Part shown: in pieces, positions 16,607-24,047 of the stretch
Position numbering within the stretch: the stretch's first letter is position 1
Layout: the number at the start of each line of letters is the position of its first letter
Assembly: GCF_011043625.1 (NCBI RefSeq)
Contig: NZ_JAAKGT010000009.1
Coordinates: 124,001-188,000 of the forward strand
Length of the DNA stretch: 64,000 nt
Direction of reading: 5' to 3'
From: Caulobacter sp. 602-2
Lineage (GTDB): Bacteria; Pseudomonadota; Alphaproteobacteria; Caulobacterales; Caulobacteraceae
Position numbers and translations under genes: made by a program
Notes under the pieces: model-generated
Seen by the model: the letters and a program-made list of their open reading frames with translations, nothing else
What the model was told of the DNA's origin: nothing
Databases searched by the model: none

Positions 16607-17664
16607 GCGAAACCAGACTTCAGATCTACCGTCGAGCGCTCGCCCACCTGGGACATGCACTCGCCGAGCCAGTCTTCCGCCGCCTTGCGCCCACGGGCCT
16701 TGAGGTCGGTCAGAAAGCTCCACTCGGTATTGAACTTGGACGCCAGCGACAGGTCGGCCAGCGGCCCGTCGGCCTTGATGGCGTGAACGAGCATGCGCCG
16801 ATAGCGCCCCCGGGCATTGTCTTTCAAGAGGCCTTCGTCGAGCAGCTTCTGCACGAAGCCGATGGCGCGAAGCTCCGAGGACAACGCCGCGTTGAAGGTG
16901 ATCTCGTTCAGGCGGTCCATGATCTCGCCCGGGCTCCTGGGCGTCTCGTCGCGGACGAAGGGGTTGAGGCTGACCAGCAGGATGTCGTCCGGCGTCTGGT
17001 CGTAGAACAGCGGCCACAGCGGCGGGTTGGCCAGGAAGCCGCCGTCCCAGTAGGGCTCGCCGTCGATCTCGACCGCCTGGAACACCTGCGGCAGGCAGGC
17101 GCTGGCCATCACGTGGCGGGCGGTCAGCTCGGTCTCGCGGAACACCTTGGCCTTGCTGGTGCGCACCGCCGTGGCGGCGATGTAGAGCTTGACCGGCGAG
17201 CGCTCGCGCAGGGCGGAAAAGTCGATCGCCTCCTCGAGGATGTCGTGCAGCGGGTTCAGGTTGAACGGGTTGAACTCGTAGGGGCTGAGCGACAGGGCCA
17301 GGGTCTCGGCCATCCGCCAGCCCGGCGTGTTCTTGATCCAGTCGGTCGCGCCCCCAAAGGCGCTGGTCCAGATGCTGGTGTCGCCGAAGACGTTGCGGCC
17401 GCCCTTGCGGTTGACCTGCTTCCAGAAGTCGTCGAGCGCAGCCCTGGCGCCGTCGCGGCCGCCGGCGATCAGGCCCGAGGTGTAGGCTACCGCGTTCATG
17501 GCCCCGGCCGAGGCGGCGGTGATGGCCTGGATCTCCAGGCCCTCCTCCTCCAGCAGGCGGTCGATGACGCCCCATTCGAAGGCGCCGTGCGCGCCGCCGC
17601 CCTGCAGCGCCAGGCTGATCGGGCGCGGGCCCTTGGGCTTCTTCCTCAGCGGCGCGATGGGCAT
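16603..17664 (-). CDS. Patatin-like phospholipase/esterase
   Basis: A 353-residue patatin domain protein. The oxyanion loop GGGAHG is at 22-27, the nucleophile elbow reads A-A-S52-A-G rather than G-X-S-X-G, and the catalytic Asp207 is in DGGF. No signal peptide, so cytosolic or granule-associated. Patatin-like proteins occur next to 3-hydroxybutyrate dehydrogenase genes in many PHB-storing alphaproteobacteria; that context and the PhaR-like site upstream suggest a role at PHB granules or their lipids. It overlaps the NUDIX start by 4 bases. Confidence 0.88.
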   Translation of the reverse strand: MPIAPLRKKPKGPRPISLALQGGGAHGAFEWGVIDRLLEEEGLEIQAITAASAGAMNAVAYTSGLIAGGRDGARAALDDFWKQVNRKGGRNVFGDTSIWTSAFGGATDWIKNTPGWRMAETLALSLSPYEFNPFNLNPLHDILEEAIDFSALRERSPVKLYIAATAVRTSKAKVFRETELTARHVMASACLPQVFQAVEIDGEPYWDGGFLANPPLWPLFYDQTPDDILLVSLNPFVRDETPRSPGEIMDRLNEITFNAALSSELRAIGFVQKLLDEGLLKDNARGRYRRMLVHAIKADGPLADLSLASKFNTEWSFLTDLKARGRKAAEDWLGECMSQVGERSTVDLKSGFA

Positions 17665-17710
17665 GGGGCGGCCTCTTCCCGAGAGCGATCGAAGCTCAGG
17701 ATCCCCCTGG

Positions 17711-17740
17711 TCCGAGCTTCCCCGCGAAGGCGGGGATTGA
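17711..17740. repeat. Family B repeat, single unit inside the bdhA-patatin gap
   Basis: CTTCCCCGCGAAGGCGGGGA within the 89-base gap between bdhA and the patatin gene, a self-complementary CCCCGC-GAAG-GCGGGG hairpin. A family B half-unit in an intergenic spacer of an operon; it could lower or stabilise downstream mRNA. Confidence 0.65.
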
Positions 17741-17753
17741 GCGGAGTGAAAGG

Positions 17754-18551
17754 CTACTGCGCGGTCCAGCCGCCGTCGACGGTGAACGCCGCGCCGTTGG
17801 CCGAGGCGCCCAGGTCGCTGACCAGGTAGAGCAGCTGGCCGGCCAGCTGCTCGACGGTGACGAACTGCTTGGTGGGCTGGGCGGCCAGGATCACGTCCTT
17901 CATCACCGCTTCTTCGCTGATGCCGCGGGCCTTGGCCTGGTCGGCGATTTGGGCCTCGACCAGCGGGGTCTTCACGAAGCCAGGGCAGATGGCGTTGCAG
18001 GTGATCCCCTGCTGCGCCACTTCCAGAGCGATGGTCTTGGTCAGGCCCAGGATGCCGTGCTTGGCGGCGACATAGGCCGACTTGTAGGGCGAGGCGACCA
18101 GGCCGTGGGCCGAGGCGATGTTGACGATCCGCCCGCGGCCCTGCTCCTTCATGATCGGGATCGCCGCCTTGGCGGCGTGGAACGCCGACGACAGGTTGAT
18201 GGCGATGATCAGGTCCCACTTGTCGTCGGGAAACTCGTCGACCGGGGCCACGTGCTGGACGCCGGCGTTGTTGACCAGGATGTCCAGCTCGCCGAACTCG
18301 GCTTTCGCGGCGCGCACCATGTCGGCGATCTCGACCGGCTTGGTCATGTCGGCGCCGTGATACAGCACCTCGACGCCGTGCTTTTCGGCCATCTCGGCGC
18401 GGGTGCGCTCGATGGCGTTCATCTCGCCCAGGCCGTTGAGCACGATGTTGACGCCCTGGGCGGCCATGGCGTCGGCGAGCGCGTGCCCGATGCCGCTGGT
18501 CGAGCCCGTGACGATGGCGACTTGACCCTGCAACCCGAAATCCACGGCCAT
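17754..18551 (-). CDS. bdhA: D-3-hydroxybutyrate dehydrogenase
   Basis: A 265-residue short-chain dehydrogenase with the cofactor motif G16-X3-G20-X-G22, NNAG near 94-97, and catalytic Ser147, Tyr160 and Lys164. The DFGLQGQVAIVTGSTSGIG opening and the VQHVAPVDEFP segment match 3-hydroxybutyrate dehydrogenases, which convert D-3-hydroxybutyrate to acetoacetate in PHB breakdown. ATG 18551 has CAGGAG upstream; an ATG at 18587 is in frame but sits inside the operator region. First gene of the operon with patatin and NUDIX. Confidence 0.9.
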   Translation of the reverse strand: MAVDFGLQGQVAIVTGSTSGIGHALADAMAAQGVNIVLNGLGEMNAIERTRAEMAEKHGVEVLYHGADMTKPVEIADMVRAAKAEFGELDILVNNAGVQHVAPVDEFPDDKWDLIIAINLSSAFHAAKAAIPIMKEQGRGRIVNIASAHGLVASPYKSAYVAAKHGILGLTKTIALEVAQQGITCNAICPGFVKTPLVEAQIADQAKARGISEEAVMKDVILAAQPTKQFVTVEQLAGQLLYLVSDLGASANGAAFTVDGGWTAQ

Positions 18552-18579
18552 CGGCGCGCTCCTGCTGTCCTGCCCGACT

Positions 18580-18646
18580 TGCTGCATTGCAGCATATAGC
18601 TCGCTATCGCGAAGAGCGAGCGCTTATAAATTCATCGATAGATGAA
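18580..18646 (-). promoter_or_regulatory. bdhA control region with PhaR-type site and two further inverted repeats
   Basis: TGCTGCATTGCAGCA at 18580-18594 contains CTGC-ATT-GCAG, an exact fit to the CTGC-N3-GCAG operator reported for PhaR, the PHB regulator of Rhodobacter/Paracoccus. Two more dyads follow upstream: GCTCGCT/AGCGAGC (18599-18605 and 18615-18621) and TTCATC/GATGAA (18631-18636 and 18641-18646). All three sit in a short AT-richer gap directly before bdhA. I infer PHB-responsive control. Confidence 0.55.
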
Positions 18647-18647
18647 A

Positions 18648-19415
18648 TTAGGGCTGCGGGCGAGCGAAAACCCAGTCGGCTTCCGTCGAGAGGTCGGGGC
18701 GGAAGCGATAGCCGTCGAGGTCGAAGGCCTTCAGCGCCTCGGCCTTCTCGACGCGGCCCTCGATGGCGTAGCGGGCCATGCGGCCGCGCGCCTTCTTGGC
18801 GTAGAAGCCCAGCACCTTCAGCGCCCCGGCCTTCTCTTCCTTGAAGTGGCAGGTGACGACCGGCAGCTTCAGCGCCTTGGCGTCGACGGCGCCGAAATAT
18901 TCCTGGCTGGCCAGGTTCACCAGCGTCGGGTCCTCGTGGCCGGCGGCGGCCTCGTTGAGGGTCTTGGCGATGGTCTCGCCCCAGAAGTCGTAGAGGTTGG
19001 CGCCGCGCTTGGTCTTCAGGCGGGTGCCCATCTCCAGGCGGTAGGGCTGCAGGGCGTCCAGCGGCCGCAGCACGCCGTAGAGGCCCGACAGGATGCGCAA
19101 GCTGCCTTGCGCCCACTCCAGGGCCGGACGGTCCAGCTCGCGCGCGGCCAGGCCGGCATAGACGTCGCCGTTGAAGGCGATCACGGCCTGCAGCCCGTCT
19201 TCGACCTCGGGGTCGAAATGCTGGAACCGCTCGCGGTTCAGGTCGGCCAGCTTCTCGGAGATGTGCATCAGCCGGCGCAGGTCGGCGGCCGTCAGCTTGC
19301 GGGTGACCTTGGCCAGTTCCGCGATCTGCGGCTTCAGGGCCGGGGTGGTCAGGGGCAGGACCTGATCCGGGGCGGTGAAGTCTAGCGACTTGGCGGGCGA
19401 GATGACCATCAGCAT
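18648..19415 (-). CDS. yaaA: YaaA family peroxide stress protein
   Basis: A 255-residue protein of the YaaA/DUF328 family: it begins MLMVISPAKSLDF, and contains AFNGDVYAGL, LRILSGLYGVLRPLD, YRLEMGTRL and YDFWGE, all family hallmarks. E. coli YaaA limits free iron and DNA damage during hydrogen peroxide stress and binds DNA. Full length. Monocistronic; its upstream side faces a family A repeat at 19514. Confidence 0.95.
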   Translation of the reverse strand: MLMVISPAKSLDFTAPDQVLPLTTPALKPQIAELAKVTRKLTAADLRRLMHISEKLADLNRERFQHFDPEVEDGLQAVIAFNGDVYAGLAARELDRPALEWAQGSLRILSGLYGVLRPLDALQPYRLEMGTRLKTKRGANLYDFWGETIAKTLNEAAAGHEDPTLVNLASQEYFGAVDAKALKLPVVTCHFKEEKAGALKVLGFYAKKARGRMARYAIEGRVEKAEALKAFDLDGYRFRPDLSTEADWVFARPQP

Positions 19416-19513
19416 GGGGGTGCAGATAGAGGCTTTGGTCCCGCTTCGCCAGCGGTGGGGACGGAGGAGCCGACCCTTAAGGCGCTATCGCCTGCGCTTG
19501 CCGCACCCCTTTT

Positions 19514-19626
19514 GTCATCCCGGCTGTAGCGCAGCGGAGCGCCGAGACCTCCCACGGTGGACACATTCGAAACGTGGGAGGTCCCGGCTCTACGGATCGC
19601 TGACGCGCTCCTCCGGCCGGGATGAC
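19514..19626. repeat. Family A palindromic repeat, copy 2
   Basis: 113 bases with terminal repeats GTCATCCCGG (19514-19523) and CCGGGATGAC (19617-19626). Inner arms GACCTCCCACG and CGTGGGAGGTC (near 19545 and 19572) make a second stem. The right half (GGATCGCTGACGCGCTCCTC) is shared with the copies at 13668 and 34436. It lies between yaaA and map. Confidence 0.85.
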
Positions 19627-19636
19627 AGCCCTTTGT

Positions 19637-20383
19637 TCAAGCCAGCGTCAGCACCAGCGGTCCGTTCCGCGTCGCCACCAGGGTGTGCTCGTACTGCACC
19701 GTGGCCTCGCGGCCCGGCGGGCGCAGGGTCCAGCCGTCGTCCAGCTCCTCGACCCAGTCGGCGCCGAGCGACAGGAACGGCTCGATGGTGAAGACCAGGC
19801 CCTCGGTGATCACCCGGCGGTCGCGCGGTTCGTGCCAGGTGGGGATCTCCTTGGGCGCGTCGTGCAGCGAGCGGCCGACCCCGTGGCTGGCCAGGTTGCG
19901 CACCAGGCTGTAGCCGTTCCTGTCGGCGAAGGCCTCGATCGAGCGGCCGATCTCGTTCAGCCGGCCGCCGGGTCGCACCGCACGGATGCCGGCCCACATC
20001 GCCCGCCGGCCGTCGCGGCACAGGCGCTCGATGCGCTTGGTGGTCGGCGGCACGGAGAAGCTGGCGCCGGTGTCGCCGAAGAAGCCGTCCAGTTCGGCCG
20101 AGACGTCGATGTTGATCAGGTCGCCGGCCTTGATCACCGTGTCGCCGGGGATGCCGTGGGCGCAGTCGGGACCCACCGAGATGCAGGTCGCGCCGGGGAA
20201 GTCGTAGGTCAGCTCCGGCGCCGAGCGGGCGCCCTCGGCCTCCAGCAGGGCGCGGCCGATGTCGTCCAGCTCGCGGGTGGTCATGCCCGGCTCCAGCGCA
20301 GCCCCCATGGCCGCCAGCGTGCGGGCCACCAGGGCGCCGACCGCCCGCAGCTTGTCCAGCTGGTCCTCGTTGTCGATGGTCAT
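19637..20383 (-). CDS. map: Type I methionine aminopeptidase, paired with a ParD-like gene
   Basis: A 248-residue type I MAP without the N-terminal zinc-finger extension. The substrate His76 (AHGIPGD) and all five metal ligands are present by alignment to E. coli MAP: Asp93, Asp104, His167, Glu201 and Glu232. It should therefore remove N-terminal Met from nascent proteins using two metal ions. It overlaps the stop of the ParD-like gene by 4 bases (ATGA), so it is produced from the ParD-like promoter. Whether it is the housekeeping enzyme or a second copy cannot be told from this window. Confidence 0.92.
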   Translation of the reverse strand: MTIDNEDQLDKLRAVGALVARTLAAMGAALEPGMTTRELDDIGRALLEAEGARSAPELTYDFPGATCISVGPDCAHGIPGDTVIKAGDLINIDVSAELDGFFGDTGASFSVPPTTKRIERLCRDGRRAMWAGIRAVRPGGRLNEIGRSIEAFADRNGYSLVRNLASHGVGRSLHDAPKEIPTWHEPRDRRVITEGLVFTIEPFLSLGADWVEELDDGWTLRPPGREATVQYEHTLVATRNGPLVLTLA

Positions 20384-20595
20384 GCGCTGGTGGTCGCCGC
20401 CAGGTCGGGCGCGTCGACGCCGGCCTCCTTCAGCTCGCGGGCCACCAGTTCCTGGAAGGTCAGGCCGGGATTGAGCTCGCTGAGCATGCCGATCCTGATC
20501 CAGAACGCCGCCTGACCGTTGATCGACCGGTACGAGGCCTTGCTGGCGCGGCGCAGCTGCTCATGCAGCTCGTCCTCGATGTTGACGATGCCCAT
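20380..20595 (-). CDS. ParD-like ribbon-helix-helix protein
   Basis: A 71-residue protein (MGIVNIEDELHEQLRRASKA start) with a short beta strand followed by two helices, as in ParD-like antitoxins. The usual ParE partner is absent; its stop overlaps the start of a methionine aminopeptidase gene instead. The ATG at 20595 is chosen; a longer frame to 20658 would translate the operator. RHH proteins commonly repress their own operons, and a perfect dyad sits 15 bases upstream at 20610. Confidence 0.85.
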   Translation of the reverse strand: MGIVNIEDELHEQLRRASKASYRSINGQAAFWIRIGMLSELNPGLTFQELVARELKEAGVDAPDLAATTSA

Positions 20596-20609
20596 GGCTT
20601 CGCTTTCGA

Positions 20610-20626
20610 ATATACGTTTCGTATAT
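20610..20626. promoter_or_regulatory. Perfect dyad upstream of the ParD-like/map operon
   Basis: ATATACG-TTT-CGTATAT, a 7-base perfect inverted repeat in an AT-rich patch directly before the ParD-like start. Its size and symmetry fit an RHH dimer-of-dimers operator. AT content is far above the surroundings, so it probably also contains the promoter -10 region. Confidence 0.6.
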
Positions 20627-20686
20627 GTCTTATATGGTCGAGCGACGGCCGGGGGCAAGGGCGGGTCGCGTGCGCAACTGCCAGAT

Positions 20687-20793
20687 CCGTACTTCCCCGC
20701 GAAGGCGGGGACCCAAGCAGACGTTCAGGAGGAGGCGAGGCGGCTCCAGATCGCAAGCGCCGCTTGGATCCCCGCCTTCGCGGGGATGCTCGG
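20687..20793. repeat. Family B long palindrome, copy 1
   Basis: Left arm ACTTCCCCGCGAAGGCGGGG ending ACCCAAGC (to 20718) and right arm GCTTGGATCCCCGCC to GCGGGGATGCTCGG (from 20762). Each arm is itself a hairpin, and the arms pair with each other around a ~43-base centre. Same architecture as 22305-22413 and 49929-50038. Confidence 0.8.
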
Positions 20794-20837
20794 TAATATC
20801 GGCAATAAAAGTGTCGCGAGCGCGTGCGGGTCGAGCG

Positions 20838-21986
20838 TCAGCTCGCCGGCGGGGTCTGCGCCTTGGCCGCCGCCGTCAGGCGCTTGGCGTGGGTCTGCAC
20901 CTGGCGCAGCGTGGCGCGGGTCATGGCCGCGGTGGTGTCGGTCAGCGCGTCATCGACGCCGACATAGGTGGGATAGGCCGCCAGGTGGTTGGTGACGATC
21001 AGGCCGAAATAGCCCTGCAGGCTGTCGTAGTCGACGTCGGGCGGATCGGCCGCGAAGGTCTGGTGGGCGATCGGCTGGTAGGTGTTGAAGCCGATCAGGC
21101 CGTGGGCCAGGCCGTCCAGCGACGCCAGCAGGGCGTCCATCGCCAGCTTGAAGGCGATGTCGCCGGTGTTGGTGAAGAAGCCCGTCAGCTTCACGTCGTT
21201 CCAGGCCGTGGGCACGATGTCGTGGGCGTTGACCAGGTCGGTGTTGAACGGGACCGGCCCGCCGTCGGCCGACCCCGCGGCGGGCGCTGGGAAGAAGCTG
21301 GCGTAGAGCGCGGCGAAGTCGGGGTTGCCCGGCGTGGGCCCGGCGCTGGGCAGGGTCAGCACGGTGGCGCCGGCGAAGGGGCCGCCGTTCTTGCCGATCG
21401 CGGCCATCGCCAGGCTGGGCGACAGGGCGCCGCCCAGGCTGTGGCCGGTGAAGATCACCGTCCCGCCGGGATTGGCCTTGGTCCAGCCGGTGACGAAGGC
21501 CGCGATCCCGCCGGACGCCGGATCGCTCAGGGCCAGCAGGGCGGCGATCCCGGTCGCCGTGGCGTGCGAAATCTTGGGCGAGGCCGCGCCGTCGAAGCCG
21601 CCATTGCCGTAGGGCCAGTCCACCTGGCGGACGATCGAGAAGTCCTCGGCCAGCCAGTCGTAGGCGTCGTCCTCGTTGGTGCCGGCCATGGCCACCACCA
21701 GGCAGGGCGCGCCGGCCACCGTGGCGCTGGCCGCGTACAGCATGTTGTCGGCGTAGTAGAGCGCGGTCGGGTCGGATCCCTCGTGGCTGGACGCGACCGG
21801 CCCCCAGGCGATCGACCAGTCGGCGATCCTGCCGGCGTTGTCGGCCAGGAAGGCCTGGACCGCCTGGCGCACGTGGGCTTCCAGGTTGGCCAGGGTGTCG
21901 ACCTTGTCCGAAGCGGCGTTCGACAGCCAGGACAGGCAGAAGGCCTGCTGCTGCAGGGTCAGGGCGGTCGCGGAGGTCTGCGGCAT
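20838..21986 (-). CDS. Class 3 lipase family protein
   Basis: A 382-residue alpha/beta hydrolase of the lipase class 3 type. The nucleophile elbow is G-H-S183-L-G-G in VIFTGHSLGGALSP; AMAGTNEDDAYDW precedes it as the usual oxyanion strand, and NAHDIVPTAWNDV carries the catalytic Asp region. No signal peptide, so probably cytosolic or exported by a non-Sec route. Monocistronic, flanked by repeat elements on the upstream and downstream sides. Confidence 0.85.
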   Translation of the reverse strand: MPQTSATALTLQQQAFCLSWLSNAASDKVDTLANLEAHVRQAVQAFLADNAGRIADWSIAWGPVASSHEGSDPTALYYADNMLYAASATVAGAPCLVVAMAGTNEDDAYDWLAEDFSIVRQVDWPYGNGGFDGAASPKISHATATGIAALLALSDPASGGIAAFVTGWTKANPGGTVIFTGHSLGGALSPSLAMAAIGKNGGPFAGATVLTLPSAGPTPGNPDFAALYASFFPAPAAGSADGGPVPFNTDLVNAHDIVPTAWNDVKLTGFFTNTGDIAFKLAMDALLASLDGLAHGLIGFNTYQPIAHQTFAADPPDVDYDSLQGYFGLIVTNHLAAYPTYVGVDDALTDTTAAMTRATLRQVQTHAKRLTAAAKAQTPPAS

Positions 21987-22106
21987 GGTCGCCTCGCATG
22001 GCTGGGCGTGGACGTCGCGGAGAGGCTAGCACGTCTTCAACTTGCGGATGTGATCGCCCGCACATCGGCCGCGGCTCCGCAGTGACCTGCGCGACGGCGC
22101 GGCGCT

Positions 22107-22271
22107 GTGAGCGCGGCCGCCCTCGACCCGGTGATCCACGCCCCCGACCGCCTGCAGATCTGCTGCATGCTGGCCGGCGTCGACACCATCGATTTCGCGA
22201 CTCTGCGCAAGGCGCTGAACGGTCACCTGGCGGCGCTGAAGGCGATGATTGCGGGCGTGCAGGAGGGATAA
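22107..22271 (+). pseudogene. Winged-helix regulator gene with its DNA-binding core deleted
   Basis: GTG 22107 opens a 54-residue frame: LDPVIHAPDRLQIC and DFATLRKALN are the N-terminal helices of the MarR/ArsR-like winged-helix family annotated as winged helix DNA-binding protein, and HLAALKAMIAGVQEG is its C-terminal helix. From memory of the family, the intervening ~40 residues (recognition helix and wing) are missing, fused in frame at ALNGHLAAL. The result cannot be an ordinary winged helix. It may be a decayed gene or a minimal dimerisation peptide. Confidence 0.65.
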
Positions 22272-22304
22272 GGTGTTGTCACGCGACAGGCGCTTCCCAA
22301 AGCC

Positions 22305-22413
22305 CCGTTCTTCCCCGCGAAGGCGGGGACCCAAGCGGCGCCTGCGGGCCGTCCGCGGCCCCGCCAGCCCTTGAAAGGCGGCTTGGCCCCCGCCTTCGCG
22401 GGGGAGATCGGTG
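22305..22413. repeat. Family B long palindrome, copy 2
   Basis: Left arm GTTCTTCCCCGCGAAGGCGG followed by GGACCCAAGC, right arm GCTTGGCCCCCGCC and GCGGGGGAGATCGGTG. Near-identical in the left arm to 49929, and the preceding GACAGGCG segment is shared too. Lies between the deleted winged-helix gene and the secreted-protein gene at 22498. Confidence 0.8.
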
Positions 22414-22497
22414 AACATGGCCAGGTCGGCTGAATCTCCTGAGGTGTATTGCCAAGCTTTGCAGGTTTGGGTTTTGCTGGGCGAACGGAGTTTTCCC

Positions 22498-23004
22498 ATG
22501 CGCCCGGCCCTCGCTCTCGTCTTCGCCTTCGTCCTGGGTCTCGCGCCAGGAGCGGCCTTCGCCGGCTGGGAAGCCACCGAATGGGGCATGACGCCCGAGC
22601 AGGCGCAGGCCGCCATGCCCGAGCTGAAGGCCCTGCGGTTCGGCGACACGCTGGATGTTGGCCGGGCCCTGAGCAGCGGGCCCCACGCGGTGAACGGCCT
22701 GAAGGGGAGGGCCAAGCTTTATTACGGACCCGGGGGCCTGGAGCAGGTCTCGGTCGACGCGGTCAAGAGCGGGAAGGGCGCGAGCGTCTGCCCCAAGCTG
22801 GTCCAGGCCATGCTCGACCGATATGGCCAGCCCCTTATGGCCTTGGACGACGTGATCTTCCGCGTGGTGATCTGGCATGACGAGCCCCGCCAGACGCGGG
22901 TGCGGATGCTGGTCGGTCTCGGCGGCGAACTCTGCAGCCTGCACTACGAGCGCCTTGCGACCTTCCGCGAACGCGACCTCCAGCGGGTGAGCGCCAGGCC
23001 GTGA
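22498..23004 (+). CDS. Periplasmic protein of unknown function
   Basis: A 168-residue protein with signal peptide (cleavage near AFAG). The opening GWEATEWGMTPEQAQAAMP resembles the GxTwGMsxeqv pattern seen in small secreted proteins of diverse bacteria that sense or buffer solutes, but no family is certain. Two Cys (VCPKL and LCSLHY) could form a disulfide. ATG 22498 follows CGGAG; the longer frame from 22411 would include repeat DNA. Confidence 0.75.
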   Translation: MRPALALVFAFVLGLAPGAAFAGWEATEWGMTPEQAQAAMPELKALRFGDTLDVGRALSSGPHAVNGLKGRAKLYYGPGGLEQVSVDAVKSGKGASVCPKLVQAMLDRYGQPLMALDDVIFRVVIWHDEPRQTRVRMLVGLGGELCSLHYERLATFRERDLQRVSARP

Positions 23005-23050
23005 GGCGAACCGCTCTTTCCTTTCGCGCGACGCTCGCTAGGAAGGCGGG

Positions 23051-23362
23051 ATGAACGAGACCCTCGCCCTCGCAGCCGCCCTGGCCTGGCCGCTGCCGAT
23101 GATCGTGGCCCTCTATTTCGTGGCCCGCACCAGGGCCCTGAAGCTGCGGCTGATCTGGGCCGTGCTGTGCTTCGTGGGCGTCGGCGCCTTCTGGATGCAG
23201 CCGTCCACCGGCCAGTGGGGCTTCGTGCCCTTCGCGGTCAACATCCTGGGCCCGGGCCAGGCCGGCGGCTTCCTGAAGTCGACCTTCCCGGCCGGCGCGG
23301 TGCTGTCGCTGATCGCCGTCTACTTCGCCCGCCGCAAGGCCAAGGCGGCGAGTGAAGCCTGA
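23051..23362 (+). CDS. Small membrane protein, three to four spans
   Basis: A 103-residue protein behind GGAAGGCGGG with hydrophobic segments at about 7-25, 34-50, 57-70 and 80-95 and a basic C terminus (ARRKAKAASEA). No recognised family. Its last 11 bases overlap the GTG start of the SMI1-like gene, so the two are coupled and possibly also with the secreted protein 47 bases upstream. Confidence 0.7.
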   Translation: MNETLALAAALAWPLPMIVALYFVARTRALKLRLIWAVLCFVGVGAFWMQPSTGQWGFVPFAVNILGPGQAGGFLKSTFPAGAVLSLIAVYFARRKAKAASEA

Positions 23363-24047
23363 ACGCATGGGGTGGGCGAAAAGGCCTCTGGCGGTCGAAG
23401 ACGTCGAGGCCCGCCTGTCGCGCCTTCCGCCCTGCCTGGCGGCCGTCGCCGGCGCCGCAAAGGCTGCTGCGCAAGGCGGCGCCTGGGAGGACGAGGGCGG
23501 CGCTCTGCTGGCCGGGCATCAACTGGACCGGGGATCGGAGGCCTATGACGTGCTGCTCTATCCCGGGCTGTCGGCGTCGGCTATCGAGGCCTATCAGAGC
23601 CTGCACGAAATAGCGTTCCCGCCCGCATTGGCCGAACTGTTGCGCCACCTGAACGGCGCCGAACTGTTCCAACTGAACATCTATGGCGCGCCCCTGTCGA
23701 TGATCCAGGATCCGCCCCTGCTGACGAGGTCGAGCCGTGCGCCGCTCGATGTCGGGAGCGGCGCCCATTGGCGATACGGCTATGAGGAGGCGGATCCTGA
23801 AGCCGTGCTCTTCGCTTCGCGCAACGTCAGCTACACGGGTCAGGTCGGCTATTTCATGCTGCCAGATGGCCAGGTGATCGGTCGCGGCAAAGGAGATGCG
23901 CCCACCCGGAGCGGCCCCTGGGCCGATGTCTCGGCATGGCTGACCGCGGTCCTGGCCGAGCCGCCCTATCGCCCGCCGCCGCTGCCGATCCGGCGCTCGC
24001 CGTGGATGCGCCTGCGTGCGTGGTTCGGCCGCCTGGCGCAGGTCTAG
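23352..24047 (+). CDS. SMI1/KNR4 (SUKH)-like protein
   Basis: A 231-residue soluble protein. EIAFPPALAELLRHLNGAELF is the characteristic SUKH helix with the PxxLxxLLxxxNG pattern, followed by a beta-rich segment with an ASRN-type turn and a FMLPDGQVIG strand. SUKH domains are immunity proteins for polymorphic toxins in many bacteria, but no toxin gene is adjacent here. GTG 23352 overlaps the upstream gene; ATG 23367 is an alternative. Its stop shares CTAG with the convergent oxidase gene. Confidence 0.65.
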   Translation: MKPERMGWAKRPLAVEDVEARLSRLPPCLAAVAGAAKAAAQGGAWEDEGGALLAGHQLDRGSEAYDVLLYPGLSASAIEAYQSLHEIAFPPALAELLRHLNGAELFQLNIYGAPLSMIQDPPLLTRSSRAPLDVGSGAHWRYGYEEADPEAVLFASRNVSYTGQVGYFMLPDGQVIGRGKGDAPTRSGPWADVSAWLTAVLAEPPYRPPPLPIRRSPWMRLRAWFGRLAQV

